A stretch of DNA of 64,000 nucleotides from Gudongella sp051744365 (lineage in GTDB: Bacteria; Bacillota; Clostridia; Tissierellales; Tissierellaceae): contig JBNJCX010000005.1 in assembly GCA_051744365.1 (NCBI GenBank), positions 3,779-67,778 of the forward strand, written 5' to 3'. This document shows, one piece after another, positions 1 through 9,093 of this stretch. Numbering within the stretch: position 1 is the first letter of the stretch; each line of letters opens with the position of its first letter. A program made the position numbers and the translations under genes. The notes under the pieces were generated by a model. The model did no database searches, was not told the origin of the DNA, and worked only from the letters and a program-made list of their open reading frames with translations.

Positions 1-1
1 G

Positions 2-913
2 CAGGATAAGGCAAAGGAAAAGCTTGATATTTTTATCAAGGCTGCGAGGGGTAGGAGTGAGTCTCTTGATCATGTACTGTTATATGGTCCACCTGGGCTT
101 GGGAAAACCACGCTTGCAAATATTATTGCAAATGAGATGGGAGTAAATATAAGGGTGACGTCAGGACCTGCAATAGAAAGAGCTGGAGATTTGGCGAGTA
201 TTTTGACCAATCTTTCTGATGATGATGTGCTGTTTATAGATGAGATACACAGAATCAACAGAACCGTAGAGGAGGTATTATATCCTGCAATGGAAGACTT
301 TGCCCTTGATATTATTATTGGTAAAGGGCCTTCAGCAAGGTCTGTTAGGCTTGACCTTTCGAAGTTCACCCTAATAGGTGCAACAACAAGAGCAGGACTA
401 CTGACATCGCCTCTACGTGATAGATTCGGAGTAATGCTGAATCTGGATTTATATAATCCTGAAAATCTTATGGAGATAGTCACCAGATCAGCAAGGATAC
501 TTGATATTGAAATTGATCCTATGGGCGCATATGAAATAGCAAAAAGATCAAGGGGAACTCCCAGGATAGCCAACAGACTGTTAAAAAGGGTCAGGGACTA
601 TGCACAGGTCATTGAGAACGGTGTAATAACAGAAGACATAGCCAAAAAAGGCCTAAAGGTTCTTGAGGTAGACCAACTTGGTCTGGATGCAGTGGATAGA
701 AAACTGATTCTTACATTGATAAATAATTTTAAAGGCGGACCGGTCGGAGTGGATACTCTGGCGGCAGCTACAGGAGAAGAAAGAGTTACAATTGAGGATG
801 TATACGAGCCTTTTCTTCTTCAGATGGGATTTCTGAACAGAACTCCAAGAGGTAGAATGGTTTCTGAGAAGGCTTATAGACACTTTAACATACCTCTTCC
901 AACAGAGGAATAA
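2..913 (+). CDS. ruvB: Holliday junction branch-migration helicase RuvB (5' end missing)
   Basis: RuvB is the hexameric AAA+ motor that, with RuvA, drives branch migration of Holliday junctions in recombinational repair. The frame is open from base 2, so the start lies left of the window; 303 residues are visible against about 335-340 usual, so roughly 30-35 N-terminal residues are missing. Seen: Walker A GPPGLGKTT (visible residues 29-37), Walker B with DEIHR near residue 80, an arginine/sensor region TTRAGLLTSPLRDRFG, and the C-terminal winged-helix part (FLNRTPRGRMVS). It ends 24 bases before spoIID. ruvB followed by spoIID, queA and tgt is a common clostridial order. Identification is secure. 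Confidence 0.97.
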   Translation, partial: QDKAKEKLDIFIKAARGRSESLDHVLLYGPPGLGKTTLANIIANEMGVNIRVTSGPAIERAGDLASILTNLSDDDVLFIDEIHRINRTVEEVLYPAMEDFALDIIIGKGPSARSVRLDLSKFTLIGATTRAGLLTSPLRDRFGVMLNLDLYNPENLMEIVTRSARILDIEIDPMGAYEIAKRSRGTPRIANRLLKRVRDYAQVIENGVITEDIAKKGLKVLEVDQLGLDAVDRKLILTLINNFKGGPVGVDTLAAATGEERVTIEDVYEPFLLQMGFLNRTPRGRMVSEKAYRHFNIPLPTEE

Positions 914-937
914 TCTAACAATAGGCTGGTGAATTTA

Positions 938-2317
938 ATGAAGAGGATTTTTATTTTTTTTATAGCTTTAATAATTGCTGTTTTCCCGGTTGCTTCACAT
1001 GGAAGGGAAAGCATTGAAGTCGATTATATAGACGTAAGAATCGGTAAAACATATTCATCTCTGGAACGTGTCAAGCTAACTTCAGAGGATGGTTATATTC
1101 TATTCCAGAAAAATGACAAGGATGAGGAACTTTTGTTAATTCCAGCGGACACCCTTTATATCAGCCTTTCTCTGGGAAGATATGATGAAATTGATGTGTA
1201 TGATGAATCAAATACATATGTAACCACGTTGCCTGCTAACGGGTCAGTTCTGTTTGGTGGCGAGGAGTATGATGGTAATATAATTGATGTAAACGGAAAG
1301 GGTTACAGAGGATATATTTCATTCCTTGGAAGCAGAAACGGACTTAGTGTGATAAATCATATAGATATTGAAAGCTACCTCTATGGCGTTGTTCCAAAAG
1401 AAATCCCTGCAATGAGCGGACATGAAGCATTGAAGGCGCAGTCTATTGCAGCGAGAGGCTATACGTATTCGACCTTGATGAGGCATGCAAATGAGGGCTA
1501 CAATGTATGCGATACCACTCATTGTCAGGCATACGGCGGATATGAATCGGAGCATTACAACACAAGCCTTGCAGTCGATGATACAAGAGGACTGGTAGCA
1601 TCCTATGATGGAGTAGTTGCCAATACTGTATTCCACTCTTCATCAGGAGGTCATACTGAAAGCAGTGAAAATGTCTGGGGAGGAAAGGTTCCATATCTGG
1701 TAGGTATAGAAGATAGTTTCTCCTTGAATACTGTCAACAGCAATTGGACAGTTCAGACAGATGTGAATGAGCTAAACAATAAACTTCTGGCAGGCGGAAT
1801 AGACGTTGGAGAAATTGAAAATATTGAAATCGCAGAAAAGTCAGATTCAGGAAGAGTCGTTCAGATGGTTTTCATCGGGTCCAGTGGAGATGTGGCAATA
1901 ACAGGTGACAGGTTCAGAAGTATTCTTGGATCCACCAATATAAAGAGTACACTTTTCAATATTGAAGGCTCATCAGATCAAAATGACAGTGACGATGTAG
2001 TGATATATGCAACCACAGACAGTAGAATACAGAGATTGGATATTGACAGGGTTGATATTAGTATCATATCAGGAGATGGAAGAATCAGAAGTTATAGAAG
2101 CGATAGTCTAAGTGTAATCGGTAATGGTGGAATTATTGCATACAGTTCTCCTGAAACCATTGACATTTCACGAGGTGGTATTGTAATATCTGGAAGGGGT
2201 TACGGACATGGTATAGGCATGAGTCAGTACGGAGCCATTGAAATGGCAAAGCTTGGCTATGACTTTGAAGAAATCCTGAAATATTATTACACTGGAATAG
2301 AAATTACCAAATACTAA
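938..2317 (+). CDS. spoIID: SpoIID/LytB-domain protein, sporulation-type peptidoglycan lytic enzyme
   Basis: A 459-residue secreted protein. An N-terminal signal peptide is clear: MKR, a hydrophobic run, then SHG near residue 21. The SpoIID domain holds VVPKEIPA (Glu near residue 155 matches the catalytic Glu of SpoIID), then a SIAARGYTY block and a C-terminal GRGYGHGIGMSQYG motif. SpoIID is a lytic transglycosylase acting on denuded glycan during engulfment in sporulation; the same domain also occurs in LytB-type amidase enhancers, so the exact role is inferred. I chose ATG 938 over GTG 929 because the GGTG at 928-931 then sits at a proper distance and the signal peptide begins cleanly. Its place between ruvB and queA is typical for Clostridia. 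Confidence 0.85.
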   Translation: MKRIFIFFIALIIAVFPVASHGRESIEVDYIDVRIGKTYSSLERVKLTSEDGYILFQKNDKDEELLLIPADTLYISLSLGRYDEIDVYDESNTYVTTLPANGSVLFGGEEYDGNIIDVNGKGYRGYISFLGSRNGLSVINHIDIESYLYGVVPKEIPAMSGHEALKAQSIAARGYTYSTLMRHANEGYNVCDTTHCQAYGGYESEHYNTSLAVDDTRGLVASYDGVVANTVFHSSSGGHTESSENVWGGKVPYLVGIEDSFSLNTVNSNWTVQTDVNELNNKLLAGGIDVGEIENIEIAEKSDSGRVVQMVFIGSSGDVAITGDRFRSILGSTNIKSTLFNIEGSSDQNDSDDVVIYATTDSRIQRLDIDRVDISIISGDGRIRSYRSDSLSVIGNGGIIAYSSPETIDISRGGIVISGRGYGHGIGMSQYGAIEMAKLGYDFEEILKYYYTGIEITKY

Positions 2318-2333
2318 ATTAAGGAAGTTGTAT

Positions 2334-3359
2334 ATGAAAACAAGTGAATTTTATTATAATCTACCAGAGGAGCTTATAGCACAGCATCCCCTGGAAAACA
2401 GGACCAGTTCAAGACTTTTAGTTTTGGACCGCGAGAATAAAAAGATAGATCATGGTAGTTTTGTGGATATTCTTGACCATATTCAGCCTGGGGACGGGAT
2501 TGTGCTCAATGATTCCAGAGTGCTTCCTGCAAGGCTATTCGGGAACAGACCAGGCAAAGAGGAGAAGCTTGAGGTACTTTTATTGAAAAGGGCTGAAAAA
2601 GATGTCTGGGAATGTCTGGTAAGACCTGGAAAGAAAATGAAGGCAGGCGGTAGAATAGAATTTGGGGGGGGAATCCTCAAAGGCACCGTCTTAAGAATTG
2701 GTGAGGATGGAACAAGATTTATAGATTTCAAACATGGAGGGATTTTTGAGGAAATCCTGGACCAGCTTGGAGAAATGCCCTTACCCCCATATATTACTGA
2801 GAAGCTGGAGGATGGAGAGAGATATCAGACTGTGTATTCCAAAAATCCAGGCTCAGCAGCAGCCCCTACGGCAGGTCTGCACTTTGATAATGAGCTCTTG
2901 GGTGAGATTCGCAATAAGGGAGCTGAAATCGTGTATTTGACCCTCCACGTAGGACTTGGTACATTCAGGCCAGTAAAGGTTGAAGATATAAATGATCACA
3001 TAATGCACTCTGAGTTCTATCAAATCAATGAAGAGGCAGCAGAAGCAATAAACAGGATAAAATCTTCAGGCAAAAGGATTATATCTGTTGGAACTACTTC
3101 AACGAGGACTCTTGAGACCATTGCAGATGATAATGGTTATGTAAGAGCTGGGTCAGGCTGGACTGACATATTTATTTATCCAGGCTACAGATTCAAGCTT
3201 GTGGATAGTCTGATTACCAATTTCCATTTGCCTGAATCTACCCTTATGATGCTTGTAAGTGCCTTTGCTTCCAAAGATTTCGTTATGGAAGCCTATCAGG
3301 AGGCGATTGACCAAAAGTACAGATTCTTCAGCTTCGGAGATTCAATGTTTATAAAGTAA
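2334..3359 (+). CDS. queA: S-adenosylmethionine:tRNA ribosyltransferase-isomerase QueA
   Basis: QueA transfers and isomerises the ribosyl part of SAM onto preQ1-modified tRNA to make epoxyqueuosine at position 34. The 341-residue product starts MKTSEFYYNLPEELIAQHP, a family N-terminus, and contains NDSRVLPARLFG, AAPTAGLHF, LHVGLGTFRPV and a C-terminal TNFHLPESTLMMLVSA block. The start is ATG 2334 with AAGGAAG at 2321-2327; an in-frame TTG at 2328 has no usable site. tgt begins 13 bases downstream, so the two queuosine enzymes are co-transcribed and act in sequence. Confidence 0.97.
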   Translation: MKTSEFYYNLPEELIAQHPLENRTSSRLLVLDRENKKIDHGSFVDILDHIQPGDGIVLNDSRVLPARLFGNRPGKEEKLEVLLLKRAEKDVWECLVRPGKKMKAGGRIEFGGGILKGTVLRIGEDGTRFIDFKHGGIFEEILDQLGEMPLPPYITEKLEDGERYQTVYSKNPGSAAAPTAGLHFDNELLGEIRNKGAEIVYLTLHVGLGTFRPVKVEDINDHIMHSEFYQINEEAAEAINRIKSSGKRIISVGTTSTRTLETIADDNGYVRAGSGWTDIFIYPGYRFKLVDSLITNFHLPESTLMMLVSAFASKDFVMEAYQEAIDQKYRFFSFGDSMFIK

Positions 3360-3372
3360 CCGGGAGGTATAA

Positions 3373-4485
3373 ATGGCAATAAAATATGAACTTATAAAAA
3401 AATCAACTGAAACAAAAGCAAGATTGGGAAAAATCACAACGCCACACGGTGAAATAGAGACTCCGATATTCATGCCTGTTGGAACAAAGGCAACGGTCAA
3501 GACTATGACCCCAGAGGAAGTGAAGGATCTTGGAGCGCAGATAATCCTTTCAAACACATACCATTTGTATCTTAAACCAGGACATGAGCTCATAAAAAAA
3601 GCAGGAGGACTGCACAAATTTATGAACTGGGACGGACCGATCCTTACAGACAGCGGCGGATTTCAGGTATTTAGCCTTGGAGACCTAAGAAAGATCAAGG
3701 AGGAAGGTGTAGAATTCAGTTCCCATATTGATGGATCAAAGCACTTTATAAGTCCTGAAAAAGCCATTGATATTCAGAATGCCCTAGGTTCGGATATTAT
3801 GATGTGCTTTGATGAGTGTGTATCCTATCCGTCAGAATATGAATATACAAAACTATCCATGGAAAGGACCACAAGATGGGCTAAAAGATGCAAGGACCAT
3901 CACAAGGACTGGGACAAACAGGGATTATTCGGTATCGTGCAGGGTGGAATGCACAGGGATCTTAGAGAGCAGAGCGTGAAGGATTTGCTGGAAATGGATT
4001 TCAGTGGATATGCAATCGGTGGGCTAAGTGTAGGCGAGCCTATGGAGACCATGTGTGAAGTATTGGATTATACAACTCCTTTGCTTCCGGAGGACAAGCC
4101 CAGATACCTAATGGGGGTTGGAACTCCTGATTATTTGTTTGAAGCGGTTATAAGGGGAATTGACATGGCGGACTGCGTTCTCCCTACAAGGATTGCCAGG
4201 AACGGAACAGCAATGACCAGCGAGGGAAAGGTAGTTATAAGAAATGGCCAATATTCAGAGGACTTATCACCACTTGATTCAGATTGTGACTGTTATACCT
4301 GTAGAAACTATACAAGGGCATATATAAGGCATCTGTTCAATGTAAACGAAATACTGGCCTTGAGATTGGTAACAACACACAATCTTCGATTCCTTATAAA
4401 AACCATGGAAAACATCAGGGAAGCCATAAGAAATGATAATCTTTTGGAGTATAGAGAAAAATTTTACAAGAATTATGGATATTAA
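3373..4485 (+). CDS. tgt: tRNA-guanine transglycosylase Tgt
   Basis: Tgt exchanges guanine 34 of tRNAs with GUN anticodons for the queuine precursor preQ1. The 370-residue length is usual for bacterial Tgt. Seen: DSGGFQVFSLG, the catalytic-region DCVLPTRIARNGTAM, a GGLSVGEP substrate loop, and the zinc site CDCYTC followed by a His in TTHNLRF. The GGGAGGT at 3362-3368 fixes ATG 3373. Directly downstream of queA; yajC follows after a short gap that has a possible promoter of its own. Confidence 0.98.
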   Translation: MAIKYELIKKSTETKARLGKITTPHGEIETPIFMPVGTKATVKTMTPEEVKDLGAQIILSNTYHLYLKPGHELIKKAGGLHKFMNWDGPILTDSGGFQVFSLGDLRKIKEEGVEFSSHIDGSKHFISPEKAIDIQNALGSDIMMCFDECVSYPSEYEYTKLSMERTTRWAKRCKDHHKDWDKQGLFGIVQGGMHRDLREQSVKDLLEMDFSGYAIGGLSVGEPMETMCEVLDYTTPLLPEDKPRYLMGVGTPDYLFEAVIRGIDMADCVLPTRIARNGTAMTSEGKVVIRNGQYSEDLSPLDSDCDCYTCRNYTRAYIRHLFNVNEILALRLVTTHNLRFLIKTMENIREAIRNDNLLEYREKFYKNYGY

Positions 4486-4494
4486 TTAGATTAA

Positions 4495-4525
4495 TTGGTG
4501 ATTTTTGCGCCATTTGATGTATAAT
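4495..4525 (+). promoter_or_regulatory. possible promoter before yajC
   Basis: TTGGTG (4495-4500) and a perfect TATAAT (4520-4525) lie between tgt and yajC. The spacer is 19 bases, longer than ideal, so this is tentative. Confidence 0.4.
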
Positions 4526-4554
4526 ATTAGATAAAGAAAAGGAGTGATATTTTA

Positions 4555-4854
4555 ATGGAGCAACTTCAAGCGTTTATTCTTCCAATTGGACTTTTGGTAA
4601 TATTTTATGTATTTGCCATTAGACCGCAGAAGAAAAAGGAAAAGGAAATCAAGGAAATGAGAAGCAGCCTTAGGGTAGGAGACGAGGTAGTAACAATCGG
4701 CGGCGTTTATGGAAAGATAGTAAAGGCCAAGGATGACGTACTTACTTTAGAGGTAGGTTCAGCAAAGACAAAGCTTGATGTAACAAGATGGGCTGTTGGT
4801 TCTGTTATTAACAGCAGCGGAAGAAACAACAGGACTGATGAAGCAGCTGAATAA
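4555..4854 (+). CDS. yajC: preprotein translocase accessory subunit YajC
   Basis: A 99-residue protein with one N-terminal membrane segment (about residues 6-21) ending in AIRPQKKKEKE, the YajC signature, followed by a small beta domain with RVGDEVVTIGGVYGKI. YajC associates with SecDF and SecYEG. Here scfA-scfB lies between yajC and secD, as is usual in Clostridia. A hairpin with a T-run follows directly. Confidence 0.95.
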   Translation: MEQLQAFILPIGLLVIFYVFAIRPQKKKEKEIKEMRSSLRVGDEVVTIGGVYGKIVKAKDDVLTLEVGSAKTKLDVTRWAVGSVINSSGRNNRTDEAAE

Positions 4855-4863
4855 TTAAGAATT

Positions 4864-4892
4864 AAACTTCCTGTAATGGGAAGTTTTTCTTT
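4864..4892 (+). terminator. rho-independent terminator after yajC
   Basis: AAACTTCC (4864-4871) pairs with GGAAGTTT (4879-4886) over a short loop, followed by TTCTTTT. It separates the ruvB-yajC unit from scfA. Confidence 0.8.
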
Positions 4893-4896
4893 TGGG

Positions 4897-4945
4897 TTGG
4901 AATACTTAAAAATTACTTTATAATGCTTTTTACATATGATATAAT
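4897..4945 (+). promoter_or_regulatory. promoter region for scfA
   Basis: TTGGAA (4897-4902), 16 bases, then TATAAT (4919-4924). A second TATAAT is at 4940-4945. Placed just after a terminator and about 40-60 bases upstream of scfA, so at least one probably starts the scfA transcript. Confidence 0.55.
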
Positions 4946-4986
4946 CAATCCATTAAAACCTGTTGACCAGGGATAGGAGGAAGGAA

Positions 4987-5127
4987 ATGAAATACATAAA
5001 GACATTGACAAAGAGCAGACTTAAGGATACTCTTTCCTATGCCGGTTGTGGTGAGTGTCAGACATCTTGCCAATCAGCATGTAAGACATCCTGTACTGTT
5101 GGAAATCAGAAGTGCGAAAATAAGTAG
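4987..5127 (+). CDS. scfA: SCIFF peptide precursor (six cysteines in forty-five residues)
   Basis: A 46-residue peptide with a leader (MKYIKTLTKSRLKDTL) and six cysteines at positions 20, 23, 27, 31, 35 and 42, arranged C-G-E-C, then C every four residues. This matches the SCIFF family almost residue for residue. SCIFF is a ribosomally made peptide found in nearly all Clostridia; its maturase ScfB forms thioether crosslinks from Cys sulfur to a neighbouring residue. Its biological role is unknown to me. AGGAGG (4976-4981) sits 5 bases before ATG 4987. The maturase gene starts 65 bases downstream. Confidence 0.96.
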   Translation: MKYIKTLTKSRLKDTLSYAGCGECQTSCQSACKTSCTVGNQKCENK

Positions 5128-5137
5128 CATAATAGAG

Positions 5138-5165
5138 AGTGGTGGGTTTATCCACTGCTTTTTAT
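5138..5165 (+). terminator. hairpin with T-run between scfA and scfB, probable attenuator
   Basis: AGTGG (5138-5142) and CCACT (5152-5156) form a short stem with loop TGGGTTTAT, followed by GCTTTTTATTT. A weak stem of this kind would pass some polymerase, giving more peptide message than maturase message. Confidence 0.5.
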
Positions 5166-5192
5166 TTGAGATAAATACGAGGAGGAAATAAG

Positions 5193-6551
5193 TTGAAACA
5201 GACCTTGATACATAAGTTTTACTTGAATGAAAAGTATATGGCACTTGATGTCAACAGCGGGTCAGTACATGTTGTTGATGAGCTTGCATACGACATCCTG
5301 GACTATCATGGAGCCAAAAGCACAGAGGAAATTGTAGCAGCATTAAAGGACAAGTATGATGAAACCAATATAGTTGAAGCCTGCGGAGAGATAGATTATC
5401 TTGTGGAAAACGGAATGCTGTTCTCCGATGCTGAGGATATTGAACACCTTAAATACAATGAAGACAATGTTGTAAAGGCAATGTGTCTGCATGTGGCACA
5501 TGATTGCAACCTTAAGTGTGATTACTGCTTTGCATCCCAGGGTAACTTCAAGGGCGAAAGGTCAATGATGAACCTTGAGACTGGAAAGAAAGCACTTTTA
5601 TATCTTGCACAGAATTCCGGTAATAGGAAAAATCTGGAGGTTGACTTCTTTGGTGGTGAACCATTGATGAATTTTCAGATTGTAAAGGATCTTGTAGCCT
5701 ACGGAAGAAGCATTGAAAAGGAATACAAAAAGAATTTCAGGTTTACTATCACTACCAACGGAGTACTCCTTGATGATGATAAAATTGATTATATAAACGA
5801 GAATATGGATAACGTTGTTTTAAGCCTCGATGGCCGAAAAGAAGTAAATGACGCTATGAGACTTACTGTCAGTGGTGATGGAAGCTATGATGTAATTCTT
5901 CCCAATATAAAGAAAATGGTGAAATCAAGAGGTGACAAGGATTATTACGTCAGGGGAACCTTTACCAGTAAAAATCTTGATTTTGGAAAGGATGCAATAA
6001 ATTTCCATAATGAAGGCTTTAAAAAAATCTCCATTGAGCCAGTTGTGGCACCTGAAGAGATGGATTATGCCATTAGGGAAGAGCATATTGATGCAATATT
6101 AAAGGAGTATGAAAACTTCTCAAAAGAGTACATCAGGCTGACTGCTGAGGATAAGGAATTTATGTTCTTTCACTTTATGATTGATCTCGAGCAGGGACCA
6201 TGCGTGGTAAAGAGAGCCGTGGGCTGTGGAGCAGGAAGCGAGTATCTGGCTGTAACCCCGGAAGGCGAGCTGTATCCCTGTCACCAGTTTGTGGGTGAGA
6301 AGGAATTCCTGTTGGGAACATTGGAGACGGGAGTAGAGAATACTGAGTTAAGGGACAAGTTTAAGGTTGCCAATGTATATAACAAGGAAGAGTGTAGGAA
6401 TTGCTGGGCAAGATTCTATTGCAGTGGAGGTTGTCATGCAAATGCACACTATTCCCATGGTGATATAATGAAGCCCTACGAAATCGGATGTGAGATGGAA
6501 AAGAAGCGCATAGAATGCGCACTTTCAGTTCTTGCCAATCAAGAGGGTTAG
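5193..6551 (+). CDS. scfB: SCIFF maturase, radical SAM/SPASM thioether-forming enzyme
   Basis: A 452-residue enzyme that installs sulfur-to-carbon crosslinks in the SCIFF peptide. In order: a PqqD-like peptide-recognition region (about residues 1-80), the radical SAM motif CNLKCDYC (Cys 105, 109, 112) binding the SAM [4Fe-4S] cluster, GGEPLMN, and a cysteine-rich SPASM-type tail (CGAGSEYLAVTPEGELYPC, CRNCWARFYCSGGCHANAH, then GCEME) for auxiliary clusters. The start is TTG 5193 with GAGGAGG 6 bases upstream. Immediately followed by secD, which suggests, without proving it, that the peptide is linked to export. Confidence 0.96.
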   Translation: MKQTLIHKFYLNEKYMALDVNSGSVHVVDELAYDILDYHGAKSTEEIVAALKDKYDETNIVEACGEIDYLVENGMLFSDAEDIEHLKYNEDNVVKAMCLHVAHDCNLKCDYCFASQGNFKGERSMMNLETGKKALLYLAQNSGNRKNLEVDFFGGEPLMNFQIVKDLVAYGRSIEKEYKKNFRFTITTNGVLLDDDKIDYINENMDNVVLSLDGRKEVNDAMRLTVSGDGSYDVILPNIKKMVKSRGDKDYYVRGTFTSKNLDFGKDAINFHNEGFKKISIEPVVAPEEMDYAIREEHIDAILKEYENFSKEYIRLTAEDKEFMFFHFMIDLEQGPCVVKRAVGCGAGSEYLAVTPEGELYPCHQFVGEKEFLLGTLETGVENTELRDKFKVANVYNKEECRNCWARFYCSGGCHANAHYSHGDIMKPYEIGCEMEKKRIECALSVLANQEG

Positions 6552-6561
6552 GAGGAAGAGA

Positions 6562-7827
6562 ATGAAATCGAGAAGTATAGCCATACTGGCAGTTATTGTT
6601 GCAATAGTTGCAGGACTTGCATTATCTGCTATAAACGGAATAAATATCGGAGGAACCCAATACAAGAATGCCAAGGATTCCATACATCTGGGGCTTGACC
6701 TTGCTGGTGGGGTATATGTTGTTCTTGAAGCAGATACTGATGCTACGGGGGAAGAACTCCATAGAATGATGGAAGAAACCAAAGCGATAATAGGACAGCG
6801 TGTTGATGGGCTTGGAGTGTCTGAACCTAATATTGCAATTGAAAATGAAAACAGGATAAGAATAGAACTGGCAGGATTGAGTGACCCTCAAGAGGCAATT
6901 GAGTTGATAGGGAAAACTGCTTTGCTTGAATTCAAGACACCCTCGGGGGAAACTGTTATTACAGGTAGACATATAGCTGATGCAGGTGTAATAATGAATC
7001 CCAGGCAGTTTGGCGGAGAAGATCCTGTTGTTAACCTAGAGTTCAACGAGGAAGGTACTGAGCTTTTCAGAGAAGCCACAGCAGCTCTGGCTGCTGAAGA
7101 AAATCAAATGGATAAAATATTGTATATTGTATTGGATGGCGCTGTTATTTCAAGCCCAATTGTGGATGAGGTTATAAATGACGGAAGGGCAATAATTACG
7201 GGGGGATTTACAGTTGAAAGCGCAGGGAACCTTGCCACACTTATCAGAGCAGGTGCTCTGCCGGTTGAAATGATTGAATTGCAGACATCTGTAATAGGTC
7301 CTACATTGGGACTGGAGGCATATGAAAGAAGCATTATGGCTGCTGCTGTCGCACTTTCGCTGATCTTCGCATTTATGATCCTGGTCTATAGGGTCCCTGG
7401 TTTTGTAGCTTCAATCGCATTGATTGTGTATGTTTTGATTGTAGTGGGGGCAATGGTGGGAATCGGTGTCAAGCTAACACTGCCTGGAATTGCAGGCTTG
7501 GTGTTGTCAATTGGAATGGCAGTGGATGCAAATGTGCTGATATATGAGAGAATTAGGGAAGAAATCCACGAGGGCAAAAGCATTCGTGTATCAATTGATT
7601 CCGGATTCAAAAGGGCATTGACTTCAATTCTGGATGCCAACATAACAACACTTATTGCTGGCGTTGTGCTATATAACTTCGGTACAGGACCAATAAAAGG
7701 ATTTGGAGTAACCCTAATGATCGGTATAGGAGCATCAATGTTGACAGCGATATTCTTTACCAAATATGTTCTGAGATTGATGGCTCACATAACCGGTGGC
7801 AAGAATAAGAAGCTCTATGGTGCATAG
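6562..7827 (+). CDS. secD: protein translocase subunit SecD
   Basis: SecD with SecF uses the proton/sodium motive force to complete export through SecYEG. The 421-residue product has an N-terminal membrane helix, LGLDLAGGVYVV (family D1 motif), a large extracellular P1 region, and a C-terminal RND-type membrane bundle with GMAVDANVLIYERIREE and TGPIKGFGVTLMIGI. ATG 6562 is chosen: AGGAGG is 6 bases upstream, and it begins after the scfB stop. An earlier in-frame start would overlap scfB and prepend a charged stretch. secF follows with 10 bases between. Confidence 0.96.
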   Translation: MKSRSIAILAVIVAIVAGLALSAINGINIGGTQYKNAKDSIHLGLDLAGGVYVVLEADTDATGEELHRMMEETKAIIGQRVDGLGVSEPNIAIENENRIRIELAGLSDPQEAIELIGKTALLEFKTPSGETVITGRHIADAGVIMNPRQFGGEDPVVNLEFNEEGTELFREATAALAAEENQMDKILYIVLDGAVISSPIVDEVINDGRAIITGGFTVESAGNLATLIRAGALPVEMIELQTSVIGPTLGLEAYERSIMAAAVALSLIFAFMILVYRVPGFVASIALIVYVLIVVGAMVGIGVKLTLPGIAGLVLSIGMAVDANVLIYERIREEIHEGKSIRVSIDSGFKRALTSILDANITTLIAGVVLYNFGTGPIKGFGVTLMIGIGASMLTAIFFTKYVLRLMAHITGGKNKKLYGA

Positions 7828-7837
7828 GAGGATGAAA

Positions 7838-8695
7838 ATGAACATAATAAAAAATAAAAAATACTCATATATGATCTCCCTGGTCATAATCCTCACTGGT
7901 CTGGTTATGTTTTTTGTCAATGGTTTGAATTACGGGATAGATTTTACCGGTGGAACAATGGTGCAGCTTAACATCGGCTCATTTGTAACGGTTGAAGATG
8001 CCAGAAATATTATGGATAAATTTGATGATGATGCCAGCATTATCCATGCAGGACCGGAAAAGCACGAACTTTTCATCAGGAGCTCCCTTGACCTTGGGAA
8101 TAATGAGATAAATCAGATTGTGGATGAATTCGTTGAAGAATTTAATATGGACCCAGAAAATTACCAGGCACAGAAATTTGGGGCTTTTATGGGCAAGGAG
8201 ATCAGAAACAGGGCTATCATATCCGTAGGCGTAGCAGCATTGCTGATGCTTGGATATATCAGTTTCAGATTCCAGTTCAAATTCGGAGTGGCTGCAATAG
8301 TGGCGCTAATACATGACATACTAATAGCATTGGCTATATATGCTATTCTAAGACTTCCCGTCAACAGCTCATTTATTGCTGCCATGCTTACAATAGTTGG
8401 TTATTCAATAAATGACACTATAGTTATATTTGACAGAATTAGGGAGGAACTTAAATTCAACGATAAAAAGTCCCTTGAAGAAATCATAGAGGGAAGTGTA
8501 AAATTGTCACTAAGGAGAACCATAAATACGACCATTACAACTGTAATAGCAGTTGGTTCCCTGTATATTTTGGGTGTTGAGGATGTTAAGGTTTTGGCCT
8601 TGCCACTTCTTTTAGGCATGCTTTCCGGAACTTATTCATCACTGTTTATAGCTACTCCTGTATGGTTTAGCCTAAAAAAGGGTAAAACTATATAA
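7838..8695 (+). CDS. secF: protein translocase subunit SecF
   Basis: A 285-residue partner of SecD. Seen: first membrane helix, NYGIDFTGGTMVQ (SecF equivalent of the SecD motif), and the conserved core GYSINDTIVIFDRIREE followed by LRRTINTTITT. The start is ATG 7838, 6 bases after AGGAGG (7826-7831); ATG 7832 is in frame but touches the ribosome binding site. Co-transcribed with secD. Confidence 0.96.
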   Translation: MNIIKNKKYSYMISLVIILTGLVMFFVNGLNYGIDFTGGTMVQLNIGSFVTVEDARNIMDKFDDDASIIHAGPEKHELFIRSSLDLGNNEINQIVDEFVEEFNMDPENYQAQKFGAFMGKEIRNRAIISVGVAALLMLGYISFRFQFKFGVAAIVALIHDILIALAIYAILRLPVNSSFIAAMLTIVGYSINDTIVIFDRIREELKFNDKKSLEEIIEGSVKLSLRRTINTTITTVIAVGSLYILGVEDVKVLALPLLLGMLSGTYSSLFIATPVWFSLKKGKTI

Positions 8696-8718
8696 AGATT
8701 AATTGGGGAGGGAATAGT

Positions 8719-9081
8719 ATGCAAAAGAGTTTCATATTTATTTTAGTTCTGGCAATTATAATAGGAGTTTTTGCATTAAGCAACAGTGACGTAGTGGAAA
8801 TAGACTTTGTTTTTACAAGGGTGATGCTGTCACAGGCTATAGTGATATTTATTTCTGTCTTGCTAGGAGCAGCAGTTGCAACATCCTTCGGCGTAATTAG
8901 GGAAATGAATCTCAAGAAACAGATCAAGGATCAAAGAAATGCTCTCGAGACGCTTAAATCTGAGAATCAGACTCTTGTTGGAAGAGTGGAAGAAAAGGAA
9001 AAACAGTTGAAACTTCTCTATGGAAGAAATGAGGAATCGCCATCTGAGACAACGGATGACAATGATTTATCTGGATATTAA
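8719..9081 (+). CDS. LapA-domain small membrane protein
   Basis: A 120-residue protein with two hydrophobic helices (about residues 4-22 and 36-58) separated by NSDVVEIDFVF, the pattern of the LapA/DUF1049 family, then a coiled-coil tail rich in K, E and Q to about residue 105. LapA-domain proteins in Gram-negatives join in envelope assembly; the role in Clostridia is not established. GGGGAGGG precedes ATG 8719. It is the last gene of the secDF unit, ahead of a strong terminator. Confidence 0.75.
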   Translation: MQKSFIFILVLAIIIGVFALSNSDVVEIDFVFTRVMLSQAIVIFISVLLGAAVATSFGVIREMNLKKQIKDQRNALETLKSENQTLVGRVEEKEKQLKLLYGRNEESPSETTDDNDLSGY

Positions 9082-9093
9082 GATTATAAAGTG

